Assembly: GCF_000963965.1 (NCBI RefSeq)
Contig: NZ_BAMX01000010.1
Span: 175,101 to 239,100, forward strand
Origin: Acetobacter orientalis
GTDB lineage: Bacteria > Pseudomonadota > Alphaproteobacteria > Acetobacterales > Acetobacteraceae
Length of the DNA stretch: 64,000 nucleotides
Reading direction: 5' to 3'
Under the pieces are notes generated by a model. The model ran no database searches, was not told where the DNA came from, and saw nothing but the letters and a program-made list of their open reading frames with translations. A program made the position numbers and the translations under genes. Numbering within the stretch: position 1 is the first letter of the stretch; every line of letters starts with the position of its first letter. Positions 57,443 through 64,000 of the stretch are shown piece by piece.

Positions 57443-57737
57443 GGTGTGTAGCGCCTGTGCCCCTTTATCTGGCAGCCCCACACCATAAAGGGGGCTACAT
57501 CTATGGCCCGGCACATGCCTTAGGGTGTGCGAGCGCCGTTACGGTAACAGCATAAGCCGCACAGAAGAAAGCCCTTATGAAATTAATTCCGAAAAAATAA
57601 CGAACTGCCGTTTTCCCGCTTGGCAAAGTGGTATTTTCTTGCTCCGTTAGTGCTTATTCGTAACGAAACAACAGCAGTCGGTTTGGGCACCTTTTACACA
57701 CTACGCCGTTAAAGATGCCAAAACCCGGGAGCAAGGG
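57443..57737. promoter_or_regulatory. Divergent promoter region of the peptide-ligase cluster
   Basis: The 295 bases between the transglutaminase (-) and ATP-grasp (+) genes must carry both promoters. No specific operator was identified. Nothing coding is seen. Confidence 0.5.
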
Positions 57738-59210
57738 ATGACCCACACAACCACAACCGCCCCCCTGCACATGCCCGGCCTGTTTGCGCCTTACCAGATA
57801 CCTGATTTTTTTTGCGAACTCCTAAACCGCAAAGAACCAGCCCCCCCAGCCCTGCAAGATATTTTGCACCGCATAGATGGGTATAGTTTGGAAGAGCTAC
57901 GCCACAGGGCGGCATCGGCTGAGGCACAGCTTTACAAAGCGGGCATTACATTTACCGTCTATTCAGACAGCAAAGCCATAGACCGCATTTTACCGTTTGA
58001 TATTTTGCCCCGCGTTATTACCGCCAAAGAATGGGCACATATTGAGGCGGGCGTACAACAACGTGTGGCAGCCCTTAACCTCTTTTTGTACGATATTTAC
58101 CACGACCGCGCCATTTTGCGCGATGGTATCGTACCAGCAGAGTTGGTGCTGAGTAACCCTAATTATTGCCAAGCAATGGTCGGGTTAAAGGTGCCCGGCG
58201 GTGTGTATGTGCATATCAATGGCACAGACCTCATCCGTGACCAAAGCGGTCGTTTTCTTGTGCTGGAAGATAACGCCCGCACTCCCTCCGGTGTGTCTTA
58301 CGTTATTGAAAACCGGCACATGATGCTGCGCCTTATGCCAGACCTTGCCTCTGCCCTGCCCCTACGCTCGGTTGATGAGTACGGCCTAAAACTGCATCAA
58401 AGCCTGTGCGAGGTCTCTCCCCACGGCGTAACAGACCCACAAGTTGTGCTGCTCTCACCGGGTATTTTTAACTCAGCCTATTTTGAACATGTATTTTTAG
58501 CCCGAGAAATGGGCATACCCTTGGTAGAAGGCAAAGACCTGCTAGTTGAAAACCACCGCGTTTATATGCGCACCGTTATGGGCCTACGCCCCGTGCACGC
58601 CATATACCGCCGCCTAAATGACGATTTTTTAGACCCGCAGGTCTTTAACCCAACAAGCATGCTTGGCGTACCGGGTTTGGTAGAGGCTTACCGCCGCGGC
58701 AACGTGACCATTGCCAACGCACTCGGCACCGGGGTGGCAGATGACAAAGCCATTTATGCCTATATGCCACGCATTATACGCTACTACCTCAACCAAGACC
58801 CCATATTAGGGAGCGTACAAACCCATATTTGTGCCGAGCCAGAAGGCTTGGCTTACACACTGGCCAATATGGACAAGCTGGTTATTAAACCCGTGGGCGA
58901 GTCTGGTGGGTATGGGCTTATTATTGGCCCCCAAGCCACCAAAGCAGAGCTAGAGGCCTTCCGTACCCTGTTGGTAGCCAACCCCAGCAATTACATTAGC
59001 CAGCCCGTTATTAACCTCTCTGTCTCGCCCACATTATGCCCAGACGGCATTGAAGCGCGCCACGTTGACCTACGCCCCTTTGCCGTAACAGGCCGCTCAA
59101 CTTGGGTTTTGCCCGGTGGGCTTTCTCGGGTGGCCCTGCGCAAAGGGTCTTTGGTTGTTAATTCCTCACAGGGCGGTGGCTCAAAAGATACATGGGTGCT
59201 GGCATCATGA
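57738..59210 (+). CDS. Circularly permuted ATP-grasp type 2 protein
   Basis: The 490-residue cytosolic protein belongs to the circularly permuted ATP-grasp family (DUF404/DUF407), predicted to join a carboxylate to an amine using ATP, possibly forming a peptide or tagging a protein. Matching segments are RIDGYSLEELRHRAASAEAQ, FDILPRVITAKEWAHIEAGV, RAILRDGIVPAELVLSN, DQSGRFLVLEDNARTPSG (metal/ATP region), VIKPVGESGGYGLIIG, and the C-terminal VALRKGSLVVNSSQGGG with the DTWVL ending. Its stop overlaps the alpha-E start as ATGA. The product of this ligase is unknown. Confidence 0.9.
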   Translation: MTHTTTTAPLHMPGLFAPYQIPDFFCELLNRKEPAPPALQDILHRIDGYSLEELRHRAASAEAQLYKAGITFTVYSDSKAIDRILPFDILPRVITAKEWAHIEAGVQQRVAALNLFLYDIYHDRAILRDGIVPAELVLSNPNYCQAMVGLKVPGGVYVHINGTDLIRDQSGRFLVLEDNARTPSGVSYVIENRHMMLRLMPDLASALPLRSVDEYGLKLHQSLCEVSPHGVTDPQVVLLSPGIFNSAYFEHVFLAREMGIPLVEGKDLLVENHRVYMRTVMGLRPVHAIYRRLNDDFLDPQVFNPTSMLGVPGLVEAYRRGNVTIANALGTGVADDKAIYAYMPRIIRYYLNQDPILGSVQTHICAEPEGLAYTLANMDKLVIKPVGESGGYGLIIGPQATKAELEAFRTLLVANPSNYISQPVINLSVSPTLCPDGIEARHVDLRPFAVTGRSTWVLPGGLSRVALRKGSLVVNSSQGGGSKDTWVLAS

Positions 59211-60259
59211 TAAACGCATCAACCTCCTCCTGTGGTGTGCTGCCGGGGCTAAACGGCCTGCTCTCACGCTATGCTGAAAGCATGCTGTGGCTGGCCCGCT
59301 ATATGGAGCGCATTGAAAACCTTGCCCGCCTGATGGAGGTCACCGAAGCTTTTGTGCGCGGGCCAGACGGCCAAACAGGGTGGGACTCCATTATTCAGAT
59401 AAACTCTGATGAGGTAGCGTTTTACGCCCTGCACACAAAAGCGACCGAAGCAGATGTGCTGGCCTTTTATATTACCGAGCAAGCCAACCCTAACTCCATA
59501 AAAGCCATGGCCCACGCCGTGCGTGAAAATGCCCGCTCTGTACGGCCCCTTATTTCTACAGAAATGTGGGCACACCTCAACATGTTTACCCGCTGGATGC
59601 TTGACCTGCAGTTTGCTGATATTCGGCTTGATAGCCTTTCCAACATTTGCAACCGCTTAAAGCAGGAATGCCAAACCCATTACGGTATTACCGAGGGTAC
59701 CCTCTACCGTGACCAAGCATGGTTGTTTTACATGCTTGGTAAACAGCTTGAACGCAGCGACCAGATTACCCGCCTTATAGACATTCGCTACCACACGCTT
59801 TTACCGCACGGAGAAAAAGCAGGCTCAGACCTAGATAGTAGCCAGTGGGCCTCTGTTTTACGCTCTGCCGCCGCGTACCACGCCTTCCGCCGCTTGCAGC
59901 CCGTTACGACTACGCCAGAAAATGTGGTGGGGTTTTTGCTCAAAAATGAGGGCTTTCCACGCTCTCTCGCCACCAGCCTCAGCACGTTTGACGCTTTGCT
60001 CGCCATGCTGGCCGCCCATAAAAGCCTGCGCAGGCAGTGTATTCCTGTACAAGAGCGCGCGGCAGAGCTGCGTGTTACCCTGCAAGAACAAACCGCACAG
60101 GATATGATTGTGCGCGGCCTGCACGAATATATGCAGTGGATTCAGACCCAGATACACCACATTCAAAACGATATTGCCGCAGCCTTCTGGCCGCCAGCCG
60201 CTCCTCTCGCCCCGCCCCCGCTTTCACAGACACAGACACAGACACAGACACAGGGCTAA
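59207..60259 (+). CDS. Alpha-E domain protein (DUF403)
   Basis: This 350-residue helical protein is the conserved partner of the circularly permuted ATP-grasp ligase. Its alpha-E fold starts LLSRYAESMLWLARYMERIE and contains AMAHAVRENARSVRPLISTE and GKQLERSDQITRLIDIRYHT, typical of the family. Its activity is unknown; it may be an enzyme or a scaffold for the ligase. ATG 59207 overlaps the ligase stop by ATGA; the upstream ATG at 59192 is less likely. The final codons are a CACAGA hexanucleotide repeat, giving a TQTQTQTQG tail, not typical of the family. Confidence 0.88.
   Translation: MINASTSSCGVLPGLNGLLSRYAESMLWLARYMERIENLARLMEVTEAFVRGPDGQTGWDSIIQINSDEVAFYALHTKATEADVLAFYITEQANPNSIKAMAHAVRENARSVRPLISTEMWAHLNMFTRWMLDLQFADIRLDSLSNICNRLKQECQTHYGITEGTLYRDQAWLFYMLGKQLERSDQITRLIDIRYHTLLPHGEKAGSDLDSSQWASVLRSAAAYHAFRRLQPVTTTPENVVGFLLKNEGFPRSLATSLSTFDALLAMLAAHKSLRRQCIPVQERAAELRVTLQEQTAQDMIVRGLHEYMQWIQTQIHHIQNDIAAAFWPPAAPLAPPPLSQTQTQTQTQG
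60225..60254 (+). repeat. CACAGA hexanucleotide microsatellite at the alpha-E C-terminus
   Basis: Four perfect CACAGA units (60225-60248) are followed by CACAGG, in frame, coding Gln-Thr repeats just before the stop. Unit length is a multiple of three, so copy-number change keeps the frame. Confidence 0.9.
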
Positions 60260-60657
60260 GCACTCCCGGCTCCTGCTTGCACGCAGTAAAAACGAAAGAC
60301 TGTTTAAGACGCTCAAAATTTAGGTCTGGTTATACGTTTTTACGCCTGAAAAGGAGCTTTACAGTCACGGTGATACTTTACGGAGCAAGATGGCAGTGTG
60401 TGCTGGTTAGAAGCCACACGCCAGCCCCGGCAGAGTGATTTTTGAAACGGCGCCTAAGAGAACTCAGCGCCAATCAGCAACTATCACAAAACAAGAGACG
60501 ACTGAGTTTTCTCGTAACCCAACACCCAGCGTTATGCGCCAGCGCTGTACTACTGCAGTATACAAGTTAAGGCTTGAGCGCACTTGGGGGGCTGGGGCTT
60601 TAAATCCGGCCTCCCCCAGCGGCACAAGCAAAGGGCGCTCACCCTTTACCTGTTGCT
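60260..60657. other. Intergenic stretch between convergent genes
   Basis: The 398 bases between the alpha-E gene and the CorC-like gene contain two GC-rich hairpin-forming stretches (about 60585-60618 and 60634-60651). No gene was recognised. The structures may terminate the minus-strand gene. Confidence 0.45.
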
Positions 60658-61956
60658 TTAGTTTTCGGCCAGAATTTGGCGGCTGGCCCGTACGCGTGAT
60701 ACGCGGCGACCTTCCATATCAACCACTTCAAACAACCAACCAGAATAGGCAACTTTGTCACCCACCGCAGGCACACGCCTAAGCAAGGCAAGTACCAAAC
60801 CGCCCAGTGTGTGGTAGCTGCCTTCATCTGGCAGGGCTTTTAGACCCAAACGGTCTTTCACTTCATCGGCTGAATCTGTGCCGTCTAGCAGCAACACATC
60901 GTCTTGTGCGGCTTCGCGTGGATCGTTGGTGGTTTGTTGTGCCTCGTGGTTGCCTTCTCCCACAATGGCGTCAAACAGGTCAGAAGCGGTTACGATACCC
61001 TCAAAAGAGCCGTACTCATCAAACACAAAGGCCACCCCTAAAGAAATACTGCGCATACGCTCCAGCATATCAAAGGCAGAAATGCTGTCTGGCACCACAA
61101 CCATCTGGCGCAGCCCTGCTTCTATAGAAACAGGCATACCATCAAGCGTACGGTCGAGCATATCTTTGGCCAGCACAACCCCAACCGGGTTATCTACCCC
61201 CCCTTCACACACCACAATGCGGGCGTAAGTGGTTTGCTTAAGGGCTTTAATAAGGGCCTCACGCCCGGCGTGGCGGTCTATCCAATACAACTCGTTACGC
61301 GGGGTCATAATGGCACGTACCGGCCTATCTGCCAGGCGTAACAGGCGCTCAATCATGGTGCGCTCTTCATGTTCAAGCACCCCTGTGCGCGCACCTTCGG
61401 CAATATAGGCTTTTAGTTCTTCTTCTGTCAGGGTTTGGCTTACTGCATCGCCCGCCCCCATAAGCCTAAGCACAAGGTTAGAAGACTGGCGTAGTACCCA
61501 CACAATAGGCCGTGTAATATTAGCCAGCACTTCTAAGGGCAGTGCCAAACGGGCCGCCATAATTTCTGGTTGGCGCAAGGCAAGCTGTTTGGGCACCAGC
61601 TCACCTAACACAAGCATAAGTGCGGTTATAATAAGCACCACCAGCACCATAGACACTTGCCCGGCCACGGGCCGTAGCAGGTCTATTTTTTCCAGCATGG
61701 GGGTAAGGTGCGCTTCAATTTGCACCCCGCCAAACGTACCTTCCAAAATAGAAACAAGGGTCATGCCCACTTGCACGGTGGGTAGAAAAATCTGTGGGTC
61801 TTCTGCCAGCCGCATGGCGCGGTCTGCCCCCCGCAGCCCTTGCTCGCGCAAAATAGCCAGACGCGGTGTTCTGACCGAAATCAGCGCCAATTCACCCATA
61901 GCGAAAATGGCGTTGAGAAAAATAAGGAGGAAAATAACGAGAATAGAAGCGGTCAT
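60658..61956 (-). CDS. Hemolysin/CorC (CNNM-like) family membrane protein
   Basis: The 432-residue protein has an N-terminal DUF21 (CNNM) domain with about four membrane helices (ILVIFLLIFLNAIFAMGELA, ALMLVLGELVPKQLAL). A pair of CBS domains follows (~205-330, VRAIMTPRNELYWID), and a C-terminal CorC_HlyC domain starts at about 355 (SYHTLGGLVLALLRRVPAVG). CNNM/CorC proteins are tied to Mg2+ or Co2+ efflux and membrane-damage tolerance; the hemolysin name is historical. ATG 61956 is chosen as it starts just before the first helix. The gene lies alone, convergent with alpha-E. Confidence 0.88.
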   Translation of the reverse strand: MTASILVIFLLIFLNAIFAMGELALISVRTPRLAILREQGLRGADRAMRLAEDPQIFLPTVQVGMTLVSILEGTFGGVQIEAHLTPMLEKIDLLRPVAGQVSMVLVVLIITALMLVLGELVPKQLALRQPEIMAARLALPLEVLANITRPIVWVLRQSSNLVLRLMGAGDAVSQTLTEEELKAYIAEGARTGVLEHEERTMIERLLRLADRPVRAIMTPRNELYWIDRHAGREALIKALKQTTYARIVVCEGGVDNPVGVVLAKDMLDRTLDGMPVSIEAGLRQMVVVPDSISAFDMLERMRSISLGVAFVFDEYGSFEGIVTASDLFDAIVGEGNHEAQQTTNDPREAAQDDVLLLDGTDSADEVKDRLGLKALPDEGSYHTLGGLVLALLRRVPAVGDKVAYSGWLFEVVDMEGRRVSRVRASRQILAEN

Positions 61957-62167
61957 GAAAAAGCAAATGCCCTGCAAGACGGAGAATTGACACAACACGT
62001 TACGGCAAGCGGCCGCCTATAACCAGCAACCAGACTATTATATTCTCTGCACAAAACGCCGTACCGGGTTTGTAACCCCATTTAATGCCCAACCTGCACA
62101 TGCAGGCACCGAATATCTGCCAGACCAAAAAACAGACTAAATTAGCCCTCTTTCTTTCGCACGGTAC

Positions 62168-62202
62168 AAAAAAAGCGGCCCCTATGCAGGAGCCGCTTTT
62201 TT
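62168..62202 (-). terminator. Intrinsic terminator after hpnH
   Basis: AAAAGCGGC and GCCGCTTTTTT flank a ~12-nt loop. Read on the minus strand, the hairpin ends in a T-run, 28 bases past the hpnH stop. Confidence 0.9.
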
Positions 62203-62230
62203 ATAAGCGCGAGTCGCAAAGCCTAAAGGC

Positions 62231-63430
62231 TTAGTCTGCCGCTGTTGCCTCAACCGGTTCAGCGGTCTCAGCTTTGGCTTCTGTCCGAATAACCTTAACC
62301 CGAGGGGCCTTAGCAGGCTTGCGGGCAGCAATATCAGCCATCTGCTCTTCAACCTGCTGCGCAAACACATATTGTGCAGGGCGCTGGTTAGCGAGAGAGA
62401 TTTCAGGTGCCATTGGTTTTTCGGTTTCAGGCCCGAACAACGCAACCTTGGCAATGTGCCATGGGCGGCGCACAGCATCCATAACGGCGGTAGATTCGTA
62501 ACCAGAATGCACCATGCAGTCAGCGCATTTTTCGTAGTTACCAGTGCCGTAATCGTCCCACTTGGTGTCGTCCATCAGTTCTTTGAAAGACTTGGCGTAG
62601 CCTTCACCCAGCAGGTAGCAGGGGCGCTGCCAACCAAACACGTTACGCAGGGGTTTGCCCCATGGTGTGCAATGGTACTGCTCGTTACCAGCCAAGAAGT
62701 TCAGGAACAAAGGAGACTGCGTAAAGCGCCATTTTTTGCCTTTACCAAGGCGGAAAATGTCACGGAACAGTTGCTTAGTTTTCTGGCGGTTCAGGAAGTG
62801 TTCCTGATCAGGCGCACGTTCGTAAGCATAGCCCGGTGCGGTCATAATACCGTCAACACCCATTGCCATCACTTCATCAAAGAAGGAGGCAACGCGCTTG
62901 GGGTCTGCGCCGTCAAACAGGGTGCAGTTAATAGACAAACGGAAGCCACGGGCTTTAGCTTTTTTAATAGCCGCTACCGCACGCTCATAGACCCCGTCTT
63001 GGCAGACAGAGGAGTCGTGCATGGACTTATCACCATCCAAATGCACATCCCATGAGAAGAACGGAGAGGGTTCGTACTCATCCATCTTCTTTTCAAGCAA
63101 CAGCGCATTGGTGCACAGATAGACGTACTTTTTCCGGGCAATAAGACCTCGGATAATCTCTGGCATTTCTTTGTGCAGCAAGGGCTCGCCACCGGCCACA
63201 GCAATAACGGGTGCGCCTGCTTCTGCATCTGCATCCAAGCATTCCTGCACCGTCATACGCTGGTTCAGAATAGCTGCTGGATAGTCAATTTTACCGCACC
63301 CGGCACATGCCAAGTTACAACGGAAAAGCGGCTCAAGCATCAGCACAAGCGGGTAGCGCTTCCGCTTTTTGATGTGCTGTGTGACGACATATTTGCCGAC
63401 CCTGACGGCCTGCATTATCGGTACGGCCAT
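62231..63430 (-). CDS. hpnH: Hopanoid biosynthesis radical SAM protein HpnH (adenosylhopane-forming)
   Basis: HpnH joins a 5'-deoxyadenosyl group to diploptene, the first step of extended hopanoid synthesis. The 399-residue protein has the radical SAM motif LFRCNLACAGCGKIDY, with Cys 38, 42 and 45 in CX3CX2C spacing. It also has AGGEPLLHKEMPEIIRGLI, SWDVHLDGDKSMHD and GVDGIMTAPGYAYERAPDQE, then a C-terminal zinc/Cys-type segment with PCYLLGEGYAKSF and YEKCADCMVHSGYE. The tail after residue 360 is low-complexity (Ala, Glu, Pro). It is divergent from dxs, a pairing seen in hopanoid producers. Confidence 0.95.
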   Translation of the reverse strand: MAVPIMQAVRVGKYVVTQHIKKRKRYPLVLMLEPLFRCNLACAGCGKIDYPAAILNQRMTVQECLDADAEAGAPVIAVAGGEPLLHKEMPEIIRGLIARKKYVYLCTNALLLEKKMDEYEPSPFFSWDVHLDGDKSMHDSSVCQDGVYERAVAAIKKAKARGFRLSINCTLFDGADPKRVASFFDEVMAMGVDGIMTAPGYAYERAPDQEHFLNRQKTKQLFRDIFRLGKGKKWRFTQSPLFLNFLAGNEQYHCTPWGKPLRNVFGWQRPCYLLGEGYAKSFKELMDDTKWDDYGTGNYEKCADCMVHSGYESTAVMDAVRRPWHIAKVALFGPETEKPMAPEISLANQRPAQYVFAQQVEEQMADIAARKPAKAPRVKVIRTEAKAETAEPVEATAAD

Positions 63431-63839
63431 AAACCCCCGCTCCGGCGTTTTAACTCTAACGCCCGTATCTTAAAGACTGGATAAGACTTTTGTGTCAAAA
63501 AACGTGATCATGCCAACCATACCGGTTTAGCCCGCCACTTTTATGGCAGCCGCAAGGGCACGGCGCACAGTCACGCATTAAGGAACTGTTGGCGTGCATA
63601 TAGGTCGCACTGTTTGTCAAGCTCAAGTGTTTTTACTGTTGTGTGACAAAAAAAACACAATCACGACTTAGTTTAATCACAACCCTTGCTTTAATGGAAG
63701 AAACATTAAACCAAAATGACAGTTCGCGATGTCCGCAGACATGTAGCGCGACGTAAGACACGCATAAAAGCACCGCTCCCCAGCTTACGGCTTTTGTTGG
63801 AAAGCGCTCTGCTGCAAGCAAAAAGATGGAAACGATCGC
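63431..63839. promoter_or_regulatory. Divergent regulatory region between hpnH and dxs
   Basis: The 409 bases must contain promoters for both genes. Two small inverted repeats are visible, TTGTGT...ACACAA (63639-63660) and the perfect pair at 63690-63710. No protein-like frame was supported. Confidence 0.5.
63690..63710. repeat. Short perfect inverted repeat upstream of dxs
   Basis: TTTAATG (63690-63696) and CATTAAA (63704-63710) form a 7-bp perfect inverted repeat with a 7-base spacer, 129 bases before the dxs start. It looks operator-like, but chance occurrence is possible. Confidence 0.35.
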
Positions 63840-64000
63840 ATGGACAGCTCTTCTTCTAAAAAAGCAGCAACACTCTCTGCCATAGCTTCCAACCCCGTGG
63901 CCCCGCAAACTGCGCCCCCCTCTATCCCGACCCTTGGCCGTTTTCCTGCGCTAGATCGGGTGACCTACCCGTCTGACATGCGCAATTTTTCAGTTGAGCA
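63840..64000 (+). CDS. dxs: 1-deoxy-D-xylulose-5-phosphate synthase, N-terminal fragment
   Basis: Only the first 53 residues fall in the window; the gene runs off the right end. After a low-complexity Ser/Ala leader, the sequence PALDRVTYPSDMRNFSVEQ matches the start of Dxs (normally 'LLDRV..PADLR.L...QL'), the thiamine-diphosphate enzyme that starts the MEP pathway. The ATG at 63840 lies 410 bases from hpnH, its usual divergent neighbour in this group, which supports the call. Active-site residues lie outside the window. Confidence 0.8.
   Translation, partial: MDSSSSKKAATLSAIASNPVAPQTAPPSIPTLGRFPALDRVTYPSDMRNFSVE

Noticed and set aside
62372..63055. 227-codon open frame antisense to hpnH
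   Set aside because: Shadow of the conserved hpnH coding sequence; no recognisable protein features.

Overview
The window reads as chromosomal DNA of an acetic acid bacterium (Acetobacteraceae, Acetobacter-like). The evidence is a membrane-bound PQQ-dependent sugar/polyol dehydrogenase, the hopanoid gene hpnH next to dxs, alphaproteobacterial small families (DUF1489, zf-CHCC zinc finger, alphaproteobacterial-type uracil-DNA glycosylase) and moderate GC with dense gene packing. No genus is proven by the sequence. No insertion sequence, prophage, integrase, CRISPR array or rRNA was found; there is one tRNA, Arg(CCG).

Layout. 0-9 kb: tail of a nucleotidyltransferase, an HTH/membrane protein, quinone oxidoreductase, YggS, the K+ transporter Kup, and the heme chaperone HemW, which appears to start at a CTG codon overlapping the kup stop. 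A secreted nucleoside hydrolase and DUF1489 follow. 9-14 kb: small exported proteins (YceI, Gly-zipper), fRMsr, tRNA-Arg, a lipoprotein hydrolase and zf-CHCC. 14-24 kb: DsbD, a TonB receptor split by a G8 tract, PolA, an SCO-like protein and an SfnB/DszC-like flavoprotein. 24-29 kb: an Opp/Dpp-type ABC transporter lacking a binding protein, then a PlsC acyltransferase.

29-38 kb is an AT-richer, one-strand cluster of four probable glycosyltransferase genes, two of them very large and modular; it looks like an accessory surface-glycan locus. 38-41 kb groups a PACE-type efflux protein, bfd with a Fur-like promoter, gpsA and dps. 41-48 kb holds a second TonB receptor, an AcoR-like regulator lacking an AAA+ domain, an outer-membrane barrel and the PQQ dehydrogenase, which together suggest periplasmic oxidation and uptake. 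48-55 kb: molbindin, ispE, a TPR protein, a UDG-like protein with altered motifs and a soluble lytic transglycosylase.

55-60 kb is a divergent cluster of zinc metallopeptidase, transglutaminase-like protein, circularly permuted ATP-grasp and alpha-E protein. These families recur together in bacteria and are thought to make and process a peptide, but their product is unknown; this is the best candidate for a poorly described system in the window. 60-64 kb: a CorC/HlyC-type membrane protein, then hpnH divergent from dxs. With ispE and plsC, these tie the window to isoprenoid, hopanoid and membrane lipid synthesis.
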